Assembly (NCBI GenBank): GCA_025655455.1
Contig: JAHXIV010000047.1
Span: 19,106-54,451, forward strand
From: a gamma proteobacterium symbiont of Taylorina sp.
GTDB taxonomy: Bacteria > Pseudomonadota > Gammaproteobacteria > GRL18
Reading direction: 5' to 3'
Length of the DNA: 35,346 bases
Shown here in pieces: positions 17,246 to 25,444 of the stretch (position 1 is the stretch's first letter; each line of letters opens with the position of its first letter). The position numbers and the translations under genes were made by a program. The notes under the pieces are model-generated. The model worked only from the letters and a program-made list of their open reading frames with translations, was not told where the DNA came from and searched no databases.

Positions 17246-17738
17246 AACTGACTCCCTGTTGTGCCAGCTTGGCAAGCAATAGTTCTGTAGAAACCTGAAT
17301 GGCATTTTTAGCGGCAGTCCTTTTTTCAGCACTAAGCATTTCTTTATAGATAGGTTCAACCACATCGATTGCCTGCCGGGAAGGTTTTCGCCGCACAGAA
17401 TAATAACCAATCATATTATGATGGCTGTCATAGCTGGGGGTAACATTGGCAAAAACCCAATAAAAGCCGCCATCTTTAGACATATTCTTAACATAACCGC
17501 TAAATTCCTGACCTGACTTTAATGTTTTCCACAACAAATCAAAAACAGCCCTGGGCATATCCGGATGACGGATAATATTATGCTGGGTACGAAATAATTC
17601 TTCCTGTGAATATCCCGAATACTCAATAAATATTTCATTGGCATAGGTGATGAGACCTTTTAAGTCAGTTTTTGAGACAATAAAATCATCATCCCGCATG
17701 ACCCGTTCTTTTTGTGTCGACTGTATTTTATTTTTCAT
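17220..17738 (-). CDS. Stand-alone Aer-like PAS sensor protein
   Basis: A 172-residue soluble PAS protein. Its PAS domain (about 18-125) has [20 protein letters not shown], then IIRHPDMP with R57, H58 and D60, and W70. These fall at the same positions as the residues known to be needed for FAD binding in E. coli Aer. YWVFANVTP and [20 protein letters not shown] complete the Aer-type PAS and its C-cap. In Aer the PAS, membrane anchor and signalling domain are one chain; here the chain stops about 45 residues after the PAS and the membrane/signalling part is the next gene, overlapping by 26 bp. Redox or energy sensing through FAD is inferred. First gene of the probable sensory operon; the ATG has only a weak AGAAG upstream. 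Confidence 0.85.
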   Translation of the reverse strand: MKNKIQSTQKERVMRDDDFIVSKTDLKGLITYANEIFIEYSGYSQEELFRTQHNIIRHPDMPRAVFDLLWKTLKSGQEFSGYVKNMSKDGGFYWVFANVTPSYDSHHNMIGYYSVRRKPSRQAIDVVEPIYKEMLSAEKRTAAKNAIQVSTELLLAKLAQQGVSYDQFALSI

Positions 17739-17754
17739 AACAATTCTTCTTTAG

Positions 17755-17785
17755 GGATTCTTAAAAATTCATTTTTTTAGAATCC
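17755..17785 (-). promoter_or_regulatory. Hairpin in the leader of the PAS/chemoreceptor operon
   Basis: ggattct (17755-17761) and agaatcc (17779-17785) are inverted repeats, extended inward by an A-run facing a T-run. The dyad is 17 bp upstream of the PAS gene start on the minus strand. It could be an operator, an attenuator or a leader stem-loop; no U-tract outside the stem makes a terminator unlikely. Confidence 0.4.
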
Positions 17786-17821
17786 ATTATCCCAGTGATT
17801 AATCTTTACGAACATTACATT

Positions 17822-18002
17822 AAATTTTTGTAACTATTCAGCTCAGCGTGTTTAGATGTTACTCAAGTTCAAGGCACAATGTCTACGACACCTCAAGAGG
17901 CGCACGGAAAATGTGAGCATATGCAGATATGTGACCATTTGAGTACGAAAATAACACCGAAATTGGGTAAAAGATGAATACGCTGAGTAGTTACAAATTT
18001 TT
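17822..18002. mobile_element. MITE-like intergenic element with imperfect terminal inverted repeats
   Basis: This occupies most of the 393-bp gap (17739-18131) between two divergent operons. The left end reads gtaactattcagctcagcgt (17830-17849) and the right end acgctgagtagttac (17980-17994). They are inverted repeats matching over gtaacta and ctcagcgt, with five extra bases (ttcag) in the left arm, and are flanked on the outside by A/T runs. The inside (about 130 bp) has no ORF, is visibly richer in G+C than the flanks, and has small nested dyads such as catat/atatg. A non-autonomous mobile element or REP-type repeat is the best reading; an RNA gene is an alternative. Confidence 0.5.
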
Positions 18003-18073
18003 AAAGGATATTAGCACATGATCATTGCACAATAATGACACTTTTTTAATTTTTCACTTTTTAAAAATTATCC

Positions 18074-18103
18074 TTGTATTAAAACGGTTGTCATATTTAT
18101 AAT
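18074..18103 (+). promoter_or_regulatory. Predicted sigma-70 promoter for the RND efflux operon
   Basis: A -35-like TTGTAT (18074-18079) and a consensus -10 TATAAT (18098-18103) are separated by 18 bp and lie 28 bp upstream of the adaptor gene start. Between them and the ATG is an AAGGA ribosome binding site. This is a pattern match only. Confidence 0.45.
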
Positions 18104-18131
18104 TACACCTTCAGTATTTAAAGGAATTACC

Positions 18132-19178
18132 ATGCTAAGGCTGTTCATATTTATAAGTTTCATACTTTCTCTTAATCCACTCATTGCCGCTAATGATAAA
18201 GCCTCTCTGGTGGAAACCGCTCCCGTTATAAGCGGTTCATTAATTTCTTATCAAACATTTATCGGCACATTGTATTATAGTGAGACATCCATTATTGCCG
18301 CTCAGGTATCCGGACTGGTGCTAAAAGTTAATTTTGATACCACCGATCAGATCCACAAAGATCAAATTCTGGTTGAACTGGATCATGAAATTCTTGATTC
18401 TAGAATACTGGCTATTGAGGCCTCACTTGAAGAACTCCATCTGCAGTTGGAAAAAATAAACAAAGATCTAAAACGCTATACAAAGCTCCTCAAACAAAAA
18501 AATGTTTCTCAGCAGCAGTTTGATGATATTTATTACAGCAAGACAGCATTGGAACAGAAACATATTGCCCTTCAGGCACAGCACAATGTGTTAAATATTG
18601 AACGTCGACAAAGTTTAATTCGTGCCCCTTATGCCGGTCTTATCAGCAAAAAGCATATCAGCCGTGGGGAATGGGTTGATCAGGGAGGTAAAATAGCCAC
18701 TTTGATCAATCCGGAAAATGTCTATGCCTTATTTGATATACCCGCCCTTTTTATAAAACAGATTAATGAGAACAAAGCTATTGATATAAAAATCAATCAA
18801 AAGAAATATAGCGGCACCATTAAGGGATTAATTGTCCAGGGCGATGCAAAAACTCGTACTCTACCTCTTAAAATAAAACTCGACAGCATCGACAATTCAC
18901 TATTTGGCGGTCTGGAAGCAGAAATCAAACTCCCTCGAAAGACACATTCCAACAGTATTATCATTCCCAGAGATGCTGTAATTAAACGTTTTGGTCAGGA
19001 TGTGATTTTTACTATAGAGGCTGGAAAAGCTAACATGATACCCGTTGAAGTCAAGTTGTATCAGGGTTCTCTGGTTGCTGTTAATGCGGAGGAATTAAAT
19101 ACTCAGATGCGTGTCATTACCAAAGGCAATGAACGAATTTTCCCGGATCAGGCAGTTGTAGAAAAAGTGGAAAAATAA
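18132..19178 (+). CDS. RND efflux periplasmic adaptor (membrane fusion protein)
   Basis: A 348-residue HlyD/AcrA-type adaptor. It has an N-terminal signal sequence (LFIFISFILSLNPLIAAND), a first half-lipoyl region (IIAAQVSGLVLKVNFDTTD), a helical hairpin (about 90-155), a second half-lipoyl region (SLIRAPYAGLISKKHISRGE), and beta-barrel and membrane-proximal domains towards the C-terminus (IIIPRDAVIKRFGQDVIF). No N-terminal lipobox cysteine is seen. It would bridge the inner-membrane RND pump encoded three bases downstream to a TolC-like outer-membrane channel that is not encoded here. AAGGA seven bases before the ATG. Substrate unknown. Confidence 0.9.
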   Translation: MLRLFIFISFILSLNPLIAANDKASLVETAPVISGSLISYQTFIGTLYYSETSIIAAQVSGLVLKVNFDTTDQIHKDQILVELDHEILDSRILAIEASLEELHLQLEKINKDLKRYTKLLKQKNVSQQQFDDIYYSKTALEQKHIALQAQHNVLNIERRQSLIRAPYAGLISKKHISRGEWVDQGGKIATLINPENVYALFDIPALFIKQINENKAIDIKINQKKYSGTIKGLIVQGDAKTRTLPLKIKLDSIDNSLFGGLEAEIKLPRKTHSNSIIIPRDAVIKRFGQDVIFTIEAGKANMIPVEVKLYQGSLVAVNAEELNTQMRVITKGNERIFPDQAVVEKVEK

Positions 19179-19181
19179 ACT

Positions 19182-22100
19182 ATGAATATTATCCAGTTTT
19201 CACTCCATAAGCCGGTTTCTATTACTGTCGCAGTCATTATGTTATTAATGTTTGGCCTACTGGCATTACAACGCCTGCCGCAACAATTGACACCCAATGT
19301 CATTGAAGCAAAAATTTCTATTATTACCGTCTGGCCAGGTGCGTCACCTAAAGAAGTTGAACAGGAAATTATCAATGAACAGGAACTGGTACTGAAAAAC
19401 ACCCCGGGGATTATCTCTTACGAATCTAAATCACAGGATAATATGGGTACCATCACTCTGACATTCAAAATTGGAGCTGATATCAACAAGGGGCTTCTGG
19501 ATGTGAGTAATAAACTCACTGAAGTGGATAGTTATCCGGAAAACGTGCTTAAGCCTGTCATTAAAGCAACCGGCGAAAGTGCTTCTCCCGTAATCTGGAC
19601 CATGCTGAGAACTCTGGATGAAAATCCAGCTAACATTGATACCTATAAGACCTATCTCAAAAATGAAGTTCGTGAACATTATGAGCGTATTCCAGGCGTA
19701 GCAGAGTTATTCTTACTAAGTGGCACCGAACAGCAAATGCAGATCATTATTGATTTTAAATCCCTGGCAAAATACGGGCTGAGCATTGATGATATTGTGC
19801 AGAAAATTCAACGCCATAACCATGATATTTCTGCAGGTTCTGTGGATATTGAACGACGAAATTATCGTATTCGCACCACTGCACAGTTTCGCTCACCTGA
19901 GGAAATCCGGGATTTAGTGGTATTATCCCGTCAGGATAAAGAAGTTCGTATCAAAGATATTGCCATGGTCGCTTATGGCTATGCGGTACCGCGTGCAATC
20001 TCTATGGTCGATGGAGTAAAAGGTCTCATTATTGGTGTCAAGCCGGAAAATGGAACCAATATTGTTGACCTGACCAATAGTGTTGAGAGCATGGTCGATA
20101 CGCTTAATAACGGCCAGTTGAAAAAAGACGGCTTACGTATTCAGTGGTTACATGACAAGCGAGCTTATATTCAAGGCTCTATTGATCTGGTACAAAAAAA
20201 TATTTTACTCGGTGGTATTCTGGCTATTATTATTCTGCTGCTTTTTCTGCGCTCTTTGTCTGCTACAGCGGTTGTTGCCCTGGCTATTCCTATTTCAATT
20301 ATTTCTACTTTCATTATTCTCCAATACATGCAGCGTTCTTTAAATACCATTTCGCTGGCTGGTATTTCTTTTTCTGTCGGTATGTTAGTCGATTCAGCCA
20401 TTGTGGTATTAGAGAATATTGACCGACATAAAAAAATGGGAAAACCCTATTTAGTCGCTGCCTATGATGGCACAAGTGAAGTCTGGGGGGCATTGATTGC
20501 CTCTGCTCTGACCACAGTTGCCGTATTTTTACCCATTATTTTTCTGCAAAATGAAGCAGGACAATTGTTTAAGGATATTGCCATTGCCGTGACTGTTGCT
20601 GTGACTTTTTCACTATTTGTCTCTATCTCAGTCATTCCTATGTTGTGGCATCAGTTAATGCGCTTTCACCCGCATGACAGTCATCAACAAAAAGATCACA
20701 AGTCATTACTGGTACGTTTTGGAGAAGCTATTAGTCATGGTATTATGTCACTTCTGGATGTTATTTTAAGATCTCCCGGCAAACGTATTTTAACCGTACT
20801 CATCTTATCAACAGCTTCTATGGCCAGTATCTATAGTTTATTCCCAAAAATGGAATACTTACCTCAGGGAAATCGTAACCTTATTTTTAATATATTGATC
20901 CCGCCGCCGGGGTTATCTTATGCAGAAAAAAAACATATGGGTGAAGCAATTTTCAGCCATTTAAAACCTCATATGGGAGTCGAAAAAGATGGCTACCCGG
21001 CCATTGCCAGAACTTTTTATGTCGCAGGTGGAGATTTTATTATTTTTGGTGTAATCAGTGCAGACGATCGGCGTGTAGAAGTGTTCAAGTCATTATTACA
21101 ACCCATTGCTAACGGATTTCCCGGGATATTCGGCATCACCAAACAGGCCGGGGTTTTTGAACAGGGTATTGGTGAGGGACGCACGATTGATGTCGATATC
21201 AGCGGTGAAAACATTGAAAAGCTGGTTGAAGTCGGCAGCGCATTATTCGCCATATTATCAAAAGAAATCCAGGGGGCACAAATTCGTCCAATTCCCTCAA
21301 TTGAACTTTTATTTCCGGAAATTCGCTTTATCCCGAATGATGCAATGCTCAAACGTCAGGGCATGGATGCCTATTCTCTGGGGATTATTGCCGATGTACT
21401 CATGCAGGGACGGAAAATCAGTGAATACAAAGTGGATGGCGTAAATAAAATTAATTTAATACTCAAATCTCGCGATAGTGATGCTCAGACACCGGAGGCT
21501 ATCTATCATTCTCTGGTTGCAACACCCGCTGGAAAATTAGTGAGTTTTGATAGTCTGGCTGATATTCAACGTACCAATGGTATCAGTGAAATAAGACACC
21601 TACAGGGTAAACGCACCATCACCCTGCAGTTAACACCGCCCAAGCATTTTACGATTCAGGAAGGTATTGAATTATTACAAAATAAACTGATTCCGGAGTT
21701 AACAGAGCAAGGCCAGCTGGATGGCGTTAATATTGCTCTGAGCGGCACTTCTGATAAATTAATAGAAACCATCGAATCGATGAAAATCAATTTGCTCCTG
21801 GCTGTCATTATTACCTATTTATTAATGGCCGCCTTATTCGGCAACTTTATTTATCCCCTCATTATTCTTTTTACCCTGCCTCTGGCTGCTGCGGGTGGTT
21901 TTATAGGCCTGGCCATGACCAATAAATTTCTGGCCTACCAACCTCTGGATGTATTAACCATGCTGGGTTTTGTTATCCTGATCGGCATCGTGGTTAATAA
22001 TGCCATTTTAATCGTGCATCAAACTTTAAATCTGATCCGCAATGAAAATATGGAACCCCATCAGGCCATTTATGAATCCACAAAAAGCCGCTTACGCCCC

Positions 22101-22289
22101 ATTTTTATGAGTTCTTTAACATCCTTATTTGGTATGCTGCCATTGATTATAGTACCCGGTCCGGGTTCAGAATTTTATCGCGGTCTGGGCAGTGTTATTA
22201 CCGGAGGTCTTGCCTTTTCCACCCTGTTTACCTTATTTGTCATCCCCTCCTTACTCATGTTTGTTATCGGCATTGAAAAAAAAATCTAG
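19182..22289 (+). CDS. RND family efflux pump, HAE1/AcrB-like inner-membrane subunit
   Basis: A 1035-residue proton-driven exporter with the duplicated RND layout: TM1 near residue 12-30, a large periplasmic loop (PNVIEAKISIITVWPGASPK), a TM2-6 cluster (about 335-490), a second loop, and TM8-12 (about 865-1030). In TM4, GISFSVGMLVDSAIVVLENI keeps the first relay aspartate (D404, equivalent to AcrB D407), but the second is serine (S405). In TM10, VVNNAILIVHQ has asparagine (N939) where AcrB has K940. Both replacements occur in other HAE-type subgroups, so an active pump is still likely. The start ATG is three bases after the adaptor stop; the two form an operon. No outer-membrane component follows. 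Drug, metabolite or lipid substrates cannot be told apart from sequence. Confidence 0.92.
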   Translation: MNIIQFSLHKPVSITVAVIMLLMFGLLALQRLPQQLTPNVIEAKISIITVWPGASPKEVEQEIINEQELVLKNTPGIISYESKSQDNMGTITLTFKIGADINKGLLDVSNKLTEVDSYPENVLKPVIKATGESASPVIWTMLRTLDENPANIDTYKTYLKNEVREHYERIPGVAELFLLSGTEQQMQIIIDFKSLAKYGLSIDDIVQKIQRHNHDISAGSVDIERRNYRIRTTAQFRSPEEIRDLVVLSRQDKEVRIKDIAMVAYGYAVPRAISMVDGVKGLIIGVKPENGTNIVDLTNSVESMVDTLNNGQLKKDGLRIQWLHDKRAYIQGSIDLVQKNILLGGILAIIILLLFLRSLSATAVVALAIPISIISTFIILQYMQRSLNTISLAGISFSVGMLVDSAIVVLENIDRHKKMGKPYLVAAYDGTSEVWGALIASALTTVAVFLPIIFLQNEAGQLFKDIAIAVTVAVTFSLFVSISVIPMLWHQLMRFHPHDSHQQKDHKSLLVRFGEAISHGIMSLLDVILRSPGKRILTVLILSTASMASIYSLFPKMEYLPQGNRNLIFNILIPPPGLSYAEKKHMGEAIFSHLKPHMGVEKDGYPAIARTFYVAGGDFIIFGVISADDRRVEVFKSLLQPIANGFPGIFGITKQAGVFEQGIGEGRTIDVDISGENIEKLVEVGSALFAILSKEIQGAQIRPIPSIELLFPEIRFIPNDAMLKRQGMDAYSLGIIADVLMQGRKISEYKVDGVNKINLILKSRDSDAQTPEAIYHSLVATPAGKLVSFDSLADIQRTNGISEIRHLQGKRTITLQLTPPKHFTIQEGIELLQNKLIPELTEQGQLDGVNIALSGTSDKLIETIESMKINLLLAVIITYLLMAALFGNFIYPLIILFTLPLAAAGGFIGLAMTNKFLAYQPLDVLTMLGFVILIGIVVNNAILIVHQTLNLIRNENMEPHQAIYESTKSRLRPIFMSSLTSLFGMLPLIIVPGPGSEFYRGLGSVITGGLAFSTLFTLFVIPSLLMFVIGIEKKI

Positions 22290-22356
22290 CTTCAGCTATA
22301 TCAGCATAAGAATTAACAGCAATAAAAGATAAAAGAATAACAAACAATATTTTCAT
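22264..22356 (-). pseudogene. 30-codon remnant or microprotein with signal peptide
   Basis: An ATG at 22356, eight bases after the lpd stop codon, opens a frame coding MKILFVILLSFIAVNSYA followed by DIAEARFFFQCR and stop. The first part is an almost ideal Sec signal peptide with an A-x-A-like cleavage site (SYA|D). The frame then runs into the 3' end of the RND pump gene on the other strand. It looks like the 5' stump of a secreted-protein gene cut off by rearrangement, though a tiny secreted peptide is possible. No good ribosome binding site at normal spacing. Confidence 0.4.
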
Positions 22357-22364
22357 AATTGGAA

Positions 22365-24113
22365 TTATTTCCTCTTCGGTGCATAAATATCAGTACAACT
22401 ACCTTCTGCTACTTCTGTGGCAAAATTAATAGTCTCAGAGAGGGTTGGGTGGGGATGAATGGTTAAAGCAACATCCTCCATTTCTGCCCCCATTTCAACG
22501 GCCAGAGCTGCTTCTGCAATCAGTTCACCAGCATTTTTACCCACAATACCGGTACCTAACATCTGCTGTGTTTGTTTATCATAAAGCACCTTGGTCATAC
22601 CGGCATCAGCACCAACGGATAATGCCCGGCCACTGGCTGCCCAGGGGAAGATTCCTTTTTCATAATCAATACCCGCTGCTTTTAGCTCTTCTTCTGTCTG
22701 CCCACACCAGGCCACTTCCGGTTCTGTATAAGCGACTGAGGGAATGGTTCTGGCATCAAAGAAGCGCCGTTGACCATCAATCACCTCTGCAGCAATTTTT
22801 GCTTCATGGGTTGCCTTATGTGCCAGCATAGGTTGTCCCACCACATCACCAATAGCGAAAATATGACCAATATTCGTACGTTGTTGTGAGTCTACAGTAA
22901 TGAAACCCTGCTCATTGACAAACACACCCGCCTTTTCTGCAGCAATTAATTTGCCATTGGGTGTACGTCCTGTGGCAACCAGAATATTGTCAAAAGTTTC
23001 TTGTTCAGGTGCATTCTTACCTTCAAATTTACAGATAATACCTTCATCAGTCGGGATAAACTCAGTCACATTGGTATTGGTGAAAATATTTTTATAACGC
23101 TTTTTGATATTTCTCTGCAGAACTTTGACCAGATCACGATCAGCACCATTAATTAAATTCGGGCCACGATTAATCACAGTAACCTCTGAACCCAGGGCAT
23201 GATAGACAGTCGCCATTTCCAGTCCAATAATACCTCCGCCGATAATCAGGAATCGTTTGGGGATATTTTTTAATTCCAGTGCATCAGTTGAATCCCAAAC
23301 TCTTTCATTTTCCCATGGGATAAAAGGAAGTTTTGTAACGGAAGAACCTGCAGCAATAATACAATGCTCAAAGGCAATACTTTGTGTAGAACCCTGTGCT
23401 TCTACTGCAATAGTATTGGCAGAGGTGAACTTACCATAACCAGTGACAATCTTTATTTTTCGTTGCTTGGCCAGTTGTTTTAAACCACCGGTTAATCGAC
23501 CGACTACTTTATTTTTATGCTCACGTAATTTATCAGTGTTAATTTCAGGCTCCTGATAAGTAACACCTAATTTTGAAAATTCACGCGCTTCATTGAGTAC
23601 TTCCGCTACATGTAATAATGCCTTAGAAGGGATACAGCCGACGTTAAGACAAACACCACCCAGATAGTCATCTTTTTCAATAAGCACCACCTGCTTGCCC
23701 AGATCAGCAGCACGAAAAGCCGCTGTATATCCTCCAGGACCTGAACCTAAAACAACAACTTGTGTTTGAATATCTGTACTGCCATCAAAAACTGCTGCTG
23801 TTGGTATCTCTGTTATTGCTGCAGGTTCTGGCTGCGGTTCAGCATGAGCTGCTTTCTGCAGTACTGATTTTTCTTCTGCAACTATTACCACAATAGCACT
23901 GCCTTCTGAAACAGCATCTCCAATTTTTACCAGCACGGATTGGACAATGCCTGCTTCAGAGGATGGAATCTCCATACTGGCCTTGTCGGATTCAACAGTG
24001 ATCAGCGGATCTTCAATATTAATTTTATCACCGGGTACAACCAGTAATTCAATAACTTCAACTTGTTCAAAGTCACCAATATCCGGGACTTTTACTTCTA
24101 TCGTATTATTCAT
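22365..24113 (-). CDS. lpdA: Dihydrolipoyl dehydrogenase (E3) with N-terminal lipoyl domain
   Basis: E3 of pyruvate dehydrogenase, re-oxidising dihydrolipoamide with NAD+. The 582-residue chain starts with a lipoyl domain (about 1-80; ITVESDKASMEIPSSEAG, lysine in the DKA motif) and an acidic/alanine-rich linker. Then come FAD-binding GSGPGGYTAAFRAADLG, the redox disulfide GGVCLNVGCIPSK, NAD-binding GGGIIGLEMATVYHALGS, and the C-terminal HPHPTLSE bearing the catalytic His-Glu pair. Lpd proteins with a fused lipoyl domain are known from Neisseria (p64k) and several proteobacteria. I start at the ATG at 24113 (GGAG ten bases upstream, and the lipoyl domain begins there); a TTG at 24131 is the alternative. 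Last gene of the aceE-aceF-lpd operon, 33 bp after aceF. Confidence 0.95.
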   Translation of the reverse strand: MNNTIEVKVPDIGDFEQVEVIELLVVPGDKINIEDPLITVESDKASMEIPSSEAGIVQSVLVKIGDAVSEGSAIVVIVAEEKSVLQKAAHAEPQPEPAAITEIPTAAVFDGSTDIQTQVVVLGSGPGGYTAAFRAADLGKQVVLIEKDDYLGGVCLNVGCIPSKALLHVAEVLNEAREFSKLGVTYQEPEINTDKLREHKNKVVGRLTGGLKQLAKQRKIKIVTGYGKFTSANTIAVEAQGSTQSIAFEHCIIAAGSSVTKLPFIPWENERVWDSTDALELKNIPKRFLIIGGGIIGLEMATVYHALGSEVTVINRGPNLINGADRDLVKVLQRNIKKRYKNIFTNTNVTEFIPTDEGIICKFEGKNAPEQETFDNILVATGRTPNGKLIAAEKAGVFVNEQGFITVDSQQRTNIGHIFAIGDVVGQPMLAHKATHEAKIAAEVIDGQRRFFDARTIPSVAYTEPEVAWCGQTEEELKAAGIDYEKGIFPWAASGRALSVGADAGMTKVLYDKQTQQMLGTGIVGKNAGELIAEAALAVEMGAEMEDVALTIHPHPTLSETINFATEVAEGSCTDIYAPKRK

Positions 24114-24146
24114 ACCTTCTATGCTCCACAAAAAGTCTTCCCAAAT

Positions 24147-25430
24147 TTACATTAATAAGAAACGAACATCTGACAACATTCTGCTAATATAAGTAGAAAA
24201 TGCAGCCCCTTCTGCCCCGTCAATCACACGATGATCATAAGAAAGCGATAGTGGACACATCAGCCGCGGTTCAAATTCAGAACCATTCCAGACAGCTTGC
24301 ATTTTTGCACGGGAAACACCAAGAATAGCCACTTCAGGTGCATTTAAAATAGGAGTAAAATGGCTGCCGCCAATACCACCCAGACTGGAAATAGTAAAAC
24401 AACCGCCCTGCATTTCAGAAGGCTTGAGTTTCTTATCTCGTGCTTTAATGGAAACTTCTCTTAATTCAATAGCCAAATCACTGAGACTTTTTTTGTCTAC
24501 ATCACGAATCACCGGCACAACCAGACCATCGGGAGTTGCCACCGCAATACCAATATGGTAGTAATTTTTTTGTATCAGGGCATTACCCGATACTTCCAGA
24601 GAACTATTAAAACGGGGAAATTCTTTCAGACCGGAGACCACTGCTTTCATTATAAAGGAAAGCATAGTCACTTTAATGCCCTTATCTGCATATTCAAGAT
24701 TAGTTTTCTTACGAAAAACTTCTAATTCTGTTATATCAGCATCTTCAAATTGAGTGACATGAGGGATCGTCAACCAGTTACGATGCATTACCTTACCCGT
24801 TAGAATATTAATTTTAGACAACTTTTTACTTTCCACTTCACCCCATTGACTAAAATCAATTTCCGGCATGGGTTCAACACCCAGACTAGTACTTCCACCA
24901 CAGCCTTCTAATTCTTTCAGGGATTGTTTAACATAGTCCTGTACATTATTTTTAAGGATTCGATCATGAGTTCCAGTGCCCTTAATCCTTGTCAGATCTG
25001 CCCCCAGCTCACGGGCAAACTTTCTCACTGAAGGTGAGGCATGAGCCTTTTTAAAGTTTTCATGATCAATATTAATCGTGGGCGATGGTTTGCTCACAGA
25101 CTTTTTCACCTCTGCCTTGGCAGGAGGAGGAGCAACAACCGGCTCAGATACTGTTTTAACTTCTTCAACAACAGGTTCAGCTGTTGTTTGCTCTGCATCA
25201 ATTAATACCACCAGAGAGCCTTCTGAAACTTCATCACCAATATTAACTTTAATTTTTGCAATTACTCCCGCATGACTGCTGGGAATTTCCATGGTAGCTT
25301 TATCTGATTCCACAGTAATCAGTGAATCTTCAACACTGATACTATCCCCTTCAGAAACCAGTATTTCAATCACTTCAACCGCATCAAAATCACCAATATC
25401 AGGAACAAATACTTCTGTCATTTTACTCAT
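24147..25430 (-). CDS. aceF: Pyruvate dehydrogenase E2, dihydrolipoyllysine acetyltransferase
   Basis: Transfers the acetyl group from lipoyl-lysine to CoA and forms the core of the pyruvate dehydrogenase complex. The 427-residue chain has one lipoyl domain (about 1-78; ITVESDKATMEIPSSHAG), a proline/valine-rich linker, a peripheral subunit-binding domain (about 128-168; ASPSVRKFARELGADLTRI) and the catalytic domain with YDHRVIDGAEGA near the C-terminus (His and Asp of HxxxDG). E. coli AceF has three lipoyl domains; here there is one, plus another on E3. An ideal AGGAGG nine bases before the ATG overlaps the aceE stop codon, so translation is probably coupled. Confidence 0.96.
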   Translation of the reverse strand: MSKMTEVFVPDIGDFDAVEVIEILVSEGDSISVEDSLITVESDKATMEIPSSHAGVIAKIKVNIGDEVSEGSLVVLIDAEQTTAEPVVEEVKTVSEPVVAPPPAKAEVKKSVSKPSPTINIDHENFKKAHASPSVRKFARELGADLTRIKGTGTHDRILKNNVQDYVKQSLKELEGCGGSTSLGVEPMPEIDFSQWGEVESKKLSKINILTGKVMHRNWLTIPHVTQFEDADITELEVFRKKTNLEYADKGIKVTMLSFIMKAVVSGLKEFPRFNSSLEVSGNALIQKNYYHIGIAVATPDGLVVPVIRDVDKKSLSDLAIELREVSIKARDKKLKPSEMQGGCFTISSLGGIGGSHFTPILNAPEVAILGVSRAKMQAVWNGSEFEPRLMCPLSLSYDHRVIDGAEGAAFSTYISRMLSDVRFLLM

Positions 25431-25444
25431 AATGTACTTCCTCC

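Noticed and set aside
17246..17410. In-frame N-terminal extension of the chemoreceptor ORF.
   Set aside because: The extension lies inside the PAS gene in another frame and encodes nothing PAS-like or otherwise familiar; the GGGAG site before 17245 fits the start better.
18132..22289. The HlyD-like protein as part of a type I secretion system for the adhesin.
   Set aside because: It is followed directly by an AcrB-like RND pump, not an ABC exporter, so it is an RND adaptor.
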